The notes under the pieces were generated by a model. That model had not been told where the DNA came from, did no database searches, and saw only the letters and a program-made list of their open reading frames with translations. Both the position numbers and the translations under genes were made by a program. Positions 1 through 6,861 of a stretch of DNA of 23,770 nucleotides are shown one piece after another. This DNA is from CAYNNP01 sp964398215. GTDB lineage: Bacteria; Planctomycetota; Planctomycetia; Pirellulales; Pirellulaceae. The DNA lies in the NCBI GenBank assembly GCA_964398215.1, contig CAYNNP010000080.1, positions 1 through 23,770 of the forward strand, read 5' to 3'. How positions within the stretch are numbered: position 1 is the stretch's first letter; the number at the start of each line of letters is the position of its first letter.

Positions 1-62
1 CGTATTGCGTCCTTGGTCCGGCCTACAACCAAACACCACATCAAAAAACGCAACTTCAAATA

Positions 63-120
63 GTGTTAGCGAGGGACAATCAATTTTGGCTCGGTCCCTC
101 GCTCACGCTTCGGGTTACCA
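63..120. repeat. Dispersed-repeat copy with 10-bp hairpin
   Basis: A perfect 10-bp inverted repeat, AGCGAGGGAC at 68-77 and GTCCCTCGCT at 94-103, encloses a 16-nt loop. The flank continues as CACGCTTCGGGTTACC. Read on the minus strand the segment encodes the peptide TRSVSEGPS, which I recall as a recurrent spurious peptide in planctomycete intergenic ORFs; that recollection was not checked. The element lies directly upstream of the first gene and falls inside its longest possible reading frame, so it argues against the GTG start at 63. Confidence 0.6.
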
Positions 121-146
121 TTTCTTCAAACTTTGTGAGGTTGAAA

Positions 147-722
147 ATGAGACGTCTTAGAATCGTTGGCTTACTGGTCTTCAGCATGCTTGCAGCTGTT
201 GCTGCGGAGGTGCCGGCACAGGACTCTACACCCGAGTTGCCCACACGGCGACAGTTCAACCAAGTGTTCGTCAAAGTCATCATGCCCGGCACATCGCTCA
301 CTGCCAAGCAAAACCGTCCAGTCGTTGAGTCTTGGATTACGGACGAGCTCAAAAAACTGGGCGAGACCAAATATTTTGCTGTCACAGACTGGGTGCCTGT
401 TTGTGACGGGTTGCTTGAGGACGATGTTGTAGATAACCGCGTCTGGGATGGCGGTCGTATCAACCAAGTCCATTATTGCCCGGTAGGCGGAGACATCCCG
501 AAGCGAAAGGATGGTCGCGTGCTGGTTAACGTTGGTGGCTGGCTGCCAGGTGCTGGCTGCGAGGCGAACATTGCCCTACCGGATGAGCCTGGTAGTCGGG
601 CAGTTGGCCTGGTGCAGATTCTGGTAGGCAAGGACCGAAAACCGATGGAGATCGAGGAACCGCTGCCGTACGTGGCAGTCATCATTACGCCGCGGCCACT
701 TGAGGGTGCTGTCACAAAATGA
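147..722 (+). CDS. Exported protein of unknown function
   Basis: The predicted product is 191 aa and I do not recognise the family. It begins with a clear signal peptide: MRRLR, then a hydrophobic core of about 14 residues, and a likely cleavage site near EVPAQ-D (residue 25), so it should be exported. The mature part is a single domain of about 165 residues with three cysteines (in VPVCDG, HYCPVG and GAGCEA) and a Gly-rich stretch (NVGGWLPGAG). ATG 147 is chosen because GAGG (137-140) sits 6 nt upstream and the signal peptide starts there. A GTG at 63 would add 28 residues encoded by a repeat element and bury the signal peptide. It converges on the ABC transporter gene with an 82-bp gap in which I see no clear terminator. 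Confidence 0.75.
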   Translation: MRRLRIVGLLVFSMLAAVAAEVPAQDSTPELPTRRQFNQVFVKVIMPGTSLTAKQNRPVVESWITDELKKLGETKYFAVTDWVPVCDGLLEDDVVDNRVWDGGRINQVHYCPVGGDIPKRKDGRVLVNVGGWLPGAGCEANIALPDEPGSRAVGLVQILVGKDRKPMEIEEPLPYVAVIITPRPLEGAVTK

Positions 723-804
723 TGCCTCGGACATTCCCCACACAAACACGTTATGACAATGTGAAGCAAACCGATGACATGCAAAAGGTGGCCCGCTCTA
801 CTCT

Positions 805-2643
805 TTACTGATAGCCTTTCGCCTGGATGGCAAAGAGATGAGCGTAGCGACCGTTTTCCTTCATCAATTCTTCGTGACTTCCGCGCTCGCTTATCTTTCC
901 TTTGGTCAGCACAATGATCTGGTCGGCCATGCGGACGGTCGAAAAGCGATGGGAAATCAGAATCGACATCTGCGTTTCGGTTGCTTTGCGAAAGTGATCG
1001 AAAATCTGGGCTTCCGTTTCGGCATCCATCGCTGAGGTGGGTTCGTCCAGTACGAGAATGTCAGCTTGTTTTCTCATGAAGGCCCGTGACAAAGCAATCC
1101 GTTGCCACTGCCCTCCCGATAGCTCGCGGCCATCCTTGAACCAACGCCCAAGTTGGGTGTCGTAGCCACCATCCATCTCGTCAATGAAGGGATGTGCCAT
1201 TCCTTTTTCGGCGGCCGCTTGCTGGTGATCCCGAGCTTCAAAATTGGCAACGTCACCAACTCCGATGTTTTCGCCAACCGTCAATTGGTAGCGAACAAAG
1301 TCCTGGAAAATCACGCCGATTCGATTGCGAAGAGCGTCCAATTGCCACTCATTCAAGTCTCTTCCGTCCAGCAAGATTCGACCTTCGGTTGGAAGGTACA
1401 AACGAGTCAGCAGCTTGATCAACGTCGTTTTTCCGGACCCGTTTTCTCCGACCAACGCGAGCTTTTGCCCCAGGCGGAGATGAAGACTGATCTTGTCGAG
1501 AGCCGGAGTAGATTGGCCCGGATAGGTAAATGAGACTTCCTGGAATCGGACGCCATCACCAGGAGTCGGCCCAGAGGTCGCGGTGCCGTCTTGGGTGTCG
1601 ATTTCTTCTTCGAGGAATTCATAAAGGTTAGAGAGATACAGATTGTCTTCGTACATTTTGCCGATCGCAGTCAGGCTGGCCGCGATTGACGATTGACCTT
1701 GCTTGAAGATCAGCAAGTACATTGTCATGCCGCCCAACGAAATCCAACCCATTGCGGCAGACCAACCAATCCAACCATAGGCTCCGTAAAAGGCGATGCT
1801 ACTGAGTACACCTAACAAGAAACCCCACAGGCCTCGTTTCAAGGTCAGGGCTTTGTCTTCGGCGTAGAGCTTTTCAAAAATTTCGCGATAGCGTCCCAGG
1901 AAGAGTTGGCCGGTACCAAAAAGTTTTAACTCCTTGACGAAGTCTTCGCGGGCCAGCAACCATTCCAGGTAGTTGCGTTTGCGAGTCTCAGGAACCTGCC
2001 AGCGAAAAAGTCGGAAAGCGGCTCCCGAAAAATACGTTTCAACAAAAAACGCAGGCAAGGCTGCAACCAACAGGCCGACAACCGCCAACCAGGAAAACTG
2101 AAGCAGTAGCCATCCGTAGGTCAGCAGCGTGATTCCGTTTTGCACCAATCCAAATGTGCGAGTGACAAGACTGAGTGGTCGGGAAGAAGCTTCGCGCCGC
2201 GCTCGTGTCATCTTGTCGTAGAACTCAGAGTCTTCGAAGTGAGAGAGCTCCAGCGTTTGAGCCTTTTCCAGAATCATCACATTGACGCGCTGGCCCAGGA
2301 GGGCTCGAAGCAGAGAGTTGGCAATCATCAGGCCGCGCTGTGCGGCAGCCATCAAGATGACCAAGACGGCTTCCAAGCCAATCCATTTCAAGACCATCCA
2401 ACGATCCGCCTCTAGTTCCGTTTGGACAGCCAGGACCACGGCGTCCACGATCAGCTTGCCAACGTAGGCGATGGCTCCGGGGGTCACGCCGGCCAGAATC
2501 GTGATTGCCGCAATCAAGATCGTAAGCCGTTTGTCAGTGGTCCAAACCAGGCCCAGTGCTTCTTTGCTGTACCGAAAGACACCAAAGAATCTGCCAATGA
2601 GCGAAGTAGGGTCTTTCTCGAGAGGCGATACAGGTGGAGACAT
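805..2643 (-). CDS. ABC exporter half-transporter (fused permease and ATPase)
   Basis: The protein has 612 aa, the usual size of a type IV (MsbA/MdlB-like) exporter half-transporter that works as a dimer in the inner membrane. Residues about 40-340 form the six-helix permease domain and residues about 365-600 the ATPase. The ATPase shows Walker A GENGSGKTT near residue 398, the signature LSGGQWQRIALSRA near 506, Walker B DILVLDEPT near 528, a D-loop (SAMDAE) and the H-loop ISHRFS near 561, so it should be catalytically competent. There is no peptidase C39 domain and no adjacent partner or precursor-peptide gene, so the substrate cannot be named; lipids, drugs or peptides are all possible. The ATG at 2643 is the only good start; its ribosome-binding site is weak. 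It stands alone on its strand, divergent from the HU gene. Confidence 0.9.
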   Translation of the reverse strand: MSPPVSPLEKDPTSLIGRFFGVFRYSKEALGLVWTTDKRLTILIAAITILAGVTPGAIAYVGKLIVDAVVLAVQTELEADRWMVLKWIGLEAVLVILMAAAQRGLMIANSLLRALLGQRVNVMILEKAQTLELSHFEDSEFYDKMTRARREASSRPLSLVTRTFGLVQNGITLLTYGWLLLQFSWLAVVGLLVAALPAFFVETYFSGAAFRLFRWQVPETRKRNYLEWLLAREDFVKELKLFGTGQLFLGRYREIFEKLYAEDKALTLKRGLWGFLLGVLSSIAFYGAYGWIGWSAAMGWISLGGMTMYLLIFKQGQSSIAASLTAIGKMYEDNLYLSNLYEFLEEEIDTQDGTATSGPTPGDGVRFQEVSFTYPGQSTPALDKISLHLRLGQKLALVGENGSGKTTLIKLLTRLYLPTEGRILLDGRDLNEWQLDALRNRIGVIFQDFVRYQLTVGENIGVGDVANFEARDHQQAAAEKGMAHPFIDEMDGGYDTQLGRWFKDGRELSGGQWQRIALSRAFMRKQADILVLDEPTSAMDAETEAQIFDHFRKATETQMSILISHRFSTVRMADQIIVLTKGKISERGSHEELMKENGRYAHLFAIQAKGYQ

Positions 2644-3000
2644 CGATTGCTCGTCAAGCGTTTCTGGGCTGGGGCGTGTGTGATAAGTTTCTAGAAAGAG
2701 ATACCGGAAGACCAGGGTGCTGGCGATCTTGGTTGCGGCAGCCTGGCGGGCTGTTTCCCGGCGGGTGTTTCATGCGGTGTTGACAAAAAATGCCGAATAA
2801 ACGGATTAGCTCAAGGATGTGGATTTCGCGTGCCGATGACGAATAGTGAGGAAGTTCTGCTCAATTCGGGCTTGGTCTTCATCACCAGTCGGTTGACTCT
2901 GTGTGGCCTGCCACCTAGACTTGCTGCCGTGTTAAGTTTTTACTTGCAAAGGGTTTACAGCGATGTAAACCAGCAGGAATCGGCGACTGGGAGTGAGTTT
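2644..3000. other. Intergenic region between ABC transporter and HU genes
   Basis: This 357-bp stretch separates the divergent ABC exporter and HU genes and holds no convincing gene. It contains a TTGACA hexamer at 2780-2785 that could be a -35 element reading toward HU, but the matching -10 is poor (GGATTA at 17 nt). Near the HU gene lies a 6-bp inverted repeat, GTTTAC 2953-2958 and GTAAAC 2965-2970, listed separately. An open frame from 2830 runs in frame into HU, but its protein has no HU-like content before 3001. Confidence 0.5.
2953..2970. promoter_or_regulatory. Inverted repeat upstream of HU gene, candidate operator
   Basis: GTTTAC and GTAAAC form a perfect 6-bp dyad with a 6-nt spacer (AGCGAT), 30 nt before the HU start codon. 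The size and spacing resemble an operator half-site pair, and a TTGCAA hexamer at 2944-2949 lies just upstream. No regulator can be named, and a dyad this short can occur by chance. Confidence 0.25.
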
Positions 3001-3378
3001 ATGACCAAGAAAGATATCGTGCGAACGATCTCCGAAGAGGTTGGGCTGACTCAACAACAGACGAAATTGATCGTTCAAAAGACCTTTGATGCGATTGTCG
3101 AATCTCTCGTACGAGAGCGGCGAATCGAACTTAGGAACTTTGGCGTTTTTGAAGTCAAACCACGGGCGGCTCGCAAAGCGAGAAACCCGCGGACAGGTGA
3201 GGAAGTCGTAGTGCCGCGAAAGCACGTTGTGACTTTCAAGCCTGGAAAAACAATGGAAGCTCGTGTCAGGGACTTGGACGAAATCGAAGAGGTTTCAAAA
3301 GACGACCAAGCGAATTCCGATCCCAAACAATCCGATGAGGGTCCCAACGACCACAGCGGACGATGGGATACCGAGTGA
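3001..3378 (+). CDS. HU/IHF-family DNA-binding protein with acidic tail
   Basis: The 125-aa product is a small histone-like protein that bends and compacts DNA as a dimer. Residues 1-90 follow the family from end to end: MTKKDIVRTISEEVGLTQ helices, the conserved ELRNFGVFEVK strand, the DNA-binding arm around RNPRTGEEVVVP with its Pro that intercalates at the minor groove, and the closing VTFKPGKTMEARV. The remaining 35 residues are an Asp/Glu/Ser/Asn-rich extension (EIEEVSKDD and onward) that ordinary 90-95-residue HU proteins lack. ATG 3001 is preceded by TGGGAGTGA (2988-2996), a good ribosome-binding site, and is where homology begins. Next on the same strand, 61 bp downstream, is a small lipoprotein gene that may be co-transcribed. 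HU versus IHF subunit cannot be decided from sequence. Confidence 0.9.
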   Translation: MTKKDIVRTISEEVGLTQQQTKLIVQKTFDAIVESLVRERRIELRNFGVFEVKPRAARKARNPRTGEEVVVPRKHVVTFKPGKTMEARVRDLDEIEEVSKDDQANSDPKQSDEGPNDHSGRWDTE

Positions 3379-3439
3379 GAATTCACTCAGCCGAGATGAC
3401 GATAAACTTGACAACAGAGTGTTCACTGGAGGAACCTCG

Positions 3440-3658
3440 ATGCGACGTTTCATGCAACTGTTCTTGTTGGCCGCATGCCTGAGCTCAACCGTTGGTTGTC
3501 TCATTCCACTGTATTCTCCTCGCGAAGAGCGCCGCGTCCAGCAACTGTTGTACACATCGGAAGATCTCCGATCGTTGACAGATGAATGGGAGCGTTTCTG
3601 GTTCTTGGAATCACCAAGCCATATGACGCCGATTCGTACTCACGGCGGCATTTTGTAG
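3440..3658 (+). CDS. Small probable lipoprotein of unknown function
   Basis: The product is 72 aa, and a strong GGAGGA (3428-3433) lies 6 nt before ATG 3440. The N-terminus (MRRFMQ, then a hydrophobic run) is a signal sequence with two possible lipobox cysteines: LAAC at Cys13, which fits the consensus but gives a very short core, and TVGC at Cys20, which is longer but has Thr at -3. The mature 50 or so residues are rich in Arg, Glu and Trp (EERRVQQLL, TDEWERFWF) and end in THGGIL. I believe similar tiny proteins occur in other planctomycetes, but no function is known to me. It follows the HU gene on the same strand and is convergent with the DUF1080 gene, whose stop lies 84 bp on. Confidence 0.75.
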   Translation: MRRFMQLFLLAACLSSTVGCLIPLYSPREERRVQQLLYTSEDLRSLTDEWERFWFLESPSHMTPIRTHGGIL

Positions 3659-3697
3659 GCACACGCGCGCTACATGCACCTTGGGAATTTTGTATCC

Positions 3698-3721
3698 TCA
3701 TGATCCGCTACTGGATCGTGA
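3698..3721. terminator. Hairpin between convergent genes, possible terminator
   Basis: TCATGATCC (3698-3706) pairs with GGATCGTGA (3713-3721) as a 9-bp stem with one G-U pair and a 6-nt loop. It sits between the stop of the small lipoprotein gene (3658) and the minus-strand stop of the DUF1080 gene (3743). That position suits a bidirectional transcription stop. There is no T-tract on either side, so intrinsic termination is uncertain. Confidence 0.35.
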
Positions 3722-3742
3722 GAGATCGTTCGATGCGAGAAT

Positions 3743-5174
3743 CTATTGATCGTCAGACGGTTTCGGCTCTTGTTTTGTCGAATCTTTTTTGACGGTTTCT
3801 TTTTTAGCTGGACTCTTTGCAGCTTGGTTCTTTGAGTCGCTAGCCTTTTTTGATTCAGGCTTGGCTTTCTTTTTAGACGCTGGTTTAGTTTCGGGTTTGC
3901 TCTTGGGCTTTTTTGATCCCGGTTTNNNNNNNNNNNNNNNNNNNNNNNNNNNNNNNNNNNNNNNNNNNNNNNNNNNNNNNNNNNNNNNNNNNNNNNNNNN
4001 NNNNNNNNNNNNNNNNNNNNNNNNNGGCTGGTTTAGGTTCAGGTTTGCTGTTGGACTTTTCTGGTTGAGGCTTCGCGTCCATCTTAGGCTTCTTTGCCTC
4101 TGACTCGTCTAGTTTGGGCGGTTTGGCTTCGATAACTTTGGGTGTCTTTTTCTTTGGCGACATGACGGGGAACGGACCTTTAGACAACCCACGATCCACA
4201 ATCCAGATGTTTCGGAAACGTACAGGATCCCCGTGATTTTGGATTAGACACGGCAACAATGTTGGTTCTTCTTGTTTGCCTGCGCCAGTCTTGTTTGGCA
4301 ATGAAACATTGTCTTGGACTTTGACCCCATTTATCCAGCTGGTGATGTGGGCGTTGCGAATTTTGGATCCATCGGCGGCCCAGCGTGGTGCTGTGAATTG
4401 AACGTCATAGGTTTGCCAAACCAGTGGAGGCAGCGCCATGTTTACCTCAGGTGCTTTTTGTTGATACAGGGCGCCCAGTCCATTGATCAATCGGCCCAGT
4501 GCAAAGGAATCAAGGACTTGGCACTCATAGCGGCCCTGTAAATAGAGTCCACTGTTGCCTCGCTGTTGTCCTTGCGCTATCGGCATGTACGGTATGCGAA
4601 ACTCGACATGCATATTGAAGTCTTGGAACATTGGTTTCAGGTGGGCACCTTCCATCAACAACCCATCCTTGCTCATTTGGGCTGACGTGAACTGATCCAA
4701 GTTGCTCCCATCGAAAATGACAACGGAGCCAGTGGGCGCGACCGCGCCCATCGTCGGACTCTTTCGATTCACACGCTCAAGCCGTCCGAGCGTTTTGCCA
4801 GTCGGGTCAACAATCAGGCAATGATCTTTCTGAACAAAGATTGCCCAGGGGCCACCAGAAAGAATGACAAGGTCGCCGTTTCGACGCCCGATCATGTTCA
4901 TCATTTTCGGTTGATGTTTCGGCTGGCCCGGCAAGCCGCCCTTGAATACAACCGCTTCGAAGTTATCACTTCCAATGCATCGAATTTGCAAAGCGATCGG
5001 CTCGTACTTGTTCTCTCCTTTGCGAATCGGTCCCAGGAATTCGCCAATCAGCTCGAAGCTTTTGTCGTTCTTGGGAGGCTCGGTGAACATGGGGCCTTTG
5101 CCAGATCTTTGGCCTAATGCAGGCACGCTGCTGGCGATCAAGAAGAGAGCCAGCACGATGAAAGCGCGAACCAT
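3743..5174 (-). CDS. Secreted DUF1080 (3-keto-disaccharide hydrolase family) protein, interrupted by a sequence gap
   Basis: The protein starts with a signal peptide (MVRAFIVLALFLIASSVPALG-Q). An N-terminal beta-rich segment follows (residues about 30-150, with FKGGLPGQPK), as often seen before this domain in planctomycetes. The DUF1080/PF06439 jelly-roll domain spans about 155-340: VVIFDGSNLDQF, NSGLYLQGRYECQVLD, GALY, INGVKVQD, LIQNHGDPVRFRNIWI. Family members act on oxidised disaccharides or glycans outside the cytoplasm. After residue 340 comes a Lys/Pro-rich tail cut by 100 N (3926-4025). The first base after the gap (3925, minus strand) opens a codon frame reading KPGSKKPKSKPETKPASKKK and on for 60 residues, 20 of them Lys, to TAG at 3743-3745. 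This continues the same composition, so the real end is 3743 and the true gap length should be a multiple of 3. A naive reading through exactly 100 N stops falsely at 3885. Confidence 0.85.
3926..4025. other. Assembly gap of 100 N inside the DUF1080 gene
   Basis: Exactly 100 N replace part of the low-complexity tail of the DUF1080 gene. A round 100 is the conventional placeholder for a gap of unknown length. The flanking codons on both sides encode Lys/Pro/Ser/Glu-rich sequence in frames that agree only if the missing length is divisible by three. Confidence 0.95.
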
Positions 5175-5779
5175 AGGTCTTATCCGTGAAGAGGTGAGAA
5201 CGATCTGAGGGGGTATCTACGATAATCACGGAAGCCAAAAGTGACCACTATCCATTGGCAACCAACGTGCAAAGCTCGGATTTTTTGCGTTACACGGCCG
5301 GATATTAGAATCGAACGTTAGCAGCCTGTTGATTTTCGTAATCAGCAGCGAACAGGGGCGCCGCATGCTCTGCAAAAAATGCGATAAGAGACGCTACTTT
5401 CGCGGAGAGGCTGTGAATTTTTTGCCTCATGAGCGGCAAGGCGCTAGCCGCCGGTTTATGGCGCTACGTTTTCACGCAAATTTCACCGACGGCTAGCGCC
5501 TTGTCGCTCACAGAAACAAATGCCTCTGTATTTATTCACAGCCTCGGAGCGAAAAGCAACAATCGAATCGGTGATGTTGCCAAGAATCAACAGCCGTATT
5601 CTGAGTGCATCAACGTCGGGAAAACACGACAGCAAACAGGCTGGAAATGTCCAGTGGTTGATTGCCACTTTGCGTTTTTGACGTAGGTTTCAATTGAAGT
5701 CGATACTGAGTCGACGGCAAAAACCCACCAACAATAGGCAGTACGCTTAGCACGGGTGGTAGGGCGTCAAACATATTCA
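5175..5779. other. Repeat-rich intergenic region
   Basis: This 605-bp stretch lies between the divergent DUF1080 and RTX genes and holds no credible protein gene. It contains a small hairpin (CTGTTGATT 5326-5334 with AATCAGCAG 5340-5348, one G-U pair). It also has a 9-bp inverted pair GCAAAAAAT 5372-5380 and ATTTTTTGC 5417-5425, and the large nested palindrome 5407-5545 listed separately. Promoters for both flanking genes should lie here, but I could not place convincing -35/-10 pairs. Confidence 0.5.
5407..5545. repeat. Nested palindromic element (MITE/REP-like)
   Basis: Two inverted repeats are nested on nearly the same centre. The outer arms are a perfect 12-bp pair, GAGGCTGTGAAT at 5407-5418 and ATTCACAGCCTC at 5534-5545. 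The inner arms are 25 nt long at 5430-5454 and 5486-5510 and match at 23 of 25 positions, sharing the core AAGGCGCTAGCCG. No coding capacity for a transposase is present. Related single arms occur at 20681-20712 and 23736-23770, so this is a repeat family rather than a lone hairpin. The structure fits a miniature inverted-repeat or REP-like element; it could also form a long RNA hairpin or serve as a transcription stop between the divergent flanking units. Confidence 0.75.
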
Positions 5780-6778
5780 ATGAAACGAAATCTCTCGTTT
5801 GAAAACCTTGAGGAAAAGAAACTCCTTGCAGCTGATATCTCTTTGTCTGCTGAGGGCGAGCTTCAAATACTTGGCTCCGATCAGAACGACTCTGTTATCG
5901 TTCAACAATCTTCAGACGCGATTCAAATATCGATCAATGGTGAACGCGTAAGCTTCGATAACGCTGATGTCAGTTCGTTGTATTTCGAGGGCGGCGAAGG
6001 CAATGACACCTTTGTCAACCGAACCAGTCTTGACTCGCTTGCTTACGGAAATCGTGGCCAAGATCGTTTGGTTGGAGGCCCAGGAGTTGATGAATTTCAC
6101 GGCGGTCCAGACGACGATCGACTTTACGGTTCCGGTGGGAACGACAGTCTACACGGTGACTATGGCGATGACCGTATCTATGGTGGCGAAGGCGACGATT
6201 CCATTTACGGTTGGTACGGAAACGACTACCTGCTCGGCCACAACGGAAATGATTACATCAGTGGCTATCTAGGCAACGATGAGCTTCGCGGTGGAAATGG
6301 CAACGACACGCTGAAGGGTCATGACGGTAACGACCTCTTGCTTGGCGAAGCTGGAAACGATCGCATCTATGGATGGCGTGGACAAGATCGACTGATAGGC
6401 GGTGCCGGGAATGATATCCTGTCGGCGTGGAGCGGTGATGATATCGTTGTCGGCGGTACTGGCAACGATTACATCAAGGGCCATGCAGGCGACGACTTGA
6501 TCGTTGGCGGTACTGGTGTCGATAAGATCGATGCGGGTTCTGGTGAAGACTTTGTGATCACTGGTTCAACAAAAATCGACAGTAACTTAGAAGAGTTGGA
6601 CCTCATTCACACAGAGTGGCTTGCCTACGGCACCACGCCGGAACGCTTGGAAGGCTTGAATGATTTCATCCGAACGCAAGTCGCGTGGAATGACCGAGCG
6701 AGCGACCAAATCTTTGATAACAGAGAAGAACTAGATTTGTTTGTTCATGATGGATTCGACCAGTTCCATGAAAGCTAG
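5780..6778 (+). CDS. RTX calcium-binding repeat protein with LEPR-XLL-type N-terminus
   Basis: The product is 332 aa. It opens with MKRNLSFENLEEKKLLAADI, a variant of the planctomycete LEPR-XLL signal (consensus FExLExRxLLA), which marks many very large surface proteins of this phylum. Residues about 90-260 are 19 consecutive nine-residue RTX units of the GGxGNDxLx type (for example GGAGNDILS, GGNGNDTLK); a lone extra unit at about 70-78 precedes them. Such arrays fold as a parallel beta-roll that binds calcium between turns. The last 70 residues (LIHTEWLAYGTTPERLEGL) resemble a tail I recall after RTX arrays in planctomycete proteins. ATG 5780 is chosen because the conserved motif begins there; a GTG at 5756 adds eight unconserved residues. 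No type I secretion genes adjoin it. The array uses Trp, Tyr and His in several unit starts (GWYGND, GHNGND) where Gly is usual. A strong terminator follows at 6823. Confidence 0.88.
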   Translation: MKRNLSFENLEEKKLLAADISLSAEGELQILGSDQNDSVIVQQSSDAIQISINGERVSFDNADVSSLYFEGGEGNDTFVNRTSLDSLAYGNRGQDRLVGGPGVDEFHGGPDDDRLYGSGGNDSLHGDYGDDRIYGGEGDDSIYGWYGNDYLLGHNGNDYISGYLGNDELRGGNGNDTLKGHDGNDLLLGEAGNDRIYGWRGQDRLIGGAGNDILSAWSGDDIVVGGTGNDYIKGHAGDDLIVGGTGVDKIDAGSGEDFVITGSTKIDSNLEELDLIHTEWLAYGTTPERLEGLNDFIRTQVAWNDRASDQIFDNREELDLFVHDGFDQFHES

Positions 6779-6822
6779 GCCAATCGTGCCAAACCCATCC
6801 AAAGCACTCAGGCTTTGATGTT

Positions 6823-6861
6823 GCCGGTTCGACTTGCTCGCAGGTCGAACCGGCTTTTTTT
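6823..6861 (+). terminator. Intrinsic terminator after the RTX gene
   Basis: A perfect 11-bp GC-rich stem, GCCGGTTCGAC 6823-6833 with GTCGAACCGGC 6844-6854, has a 10-nt loop and is followed by seven T (6855-6861). This is a textbook rho-independent terminator for the plus strand, 45 bp after the RTX stop. The T-tract overlaps the first bases of the stop codon (6860-6862) of the convergent minus-strand gene. Confidence 0.92.

Noticed and set aside
2830..3000. Longer HU-family protein starting at 2830
   Set aside because: The extra 57 residues show no family similarity, and a good ribosome-binding site precedes ATG 3001 where the HU homology begins.
3789..4103. Plus-strand protein running through the N gap
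   Set aside because: It is the antisense shadow of the Lys/Pro-rich DUF1080 tail and depends on an artificial 100-N spacer.
5991..6560. CRISPR array or tandem DNA repeat
   Set aside because: The 27-nt periodicity comes from nine-residue RTX protein units. DNA copies vary at synonymous sites and there are no spacers.
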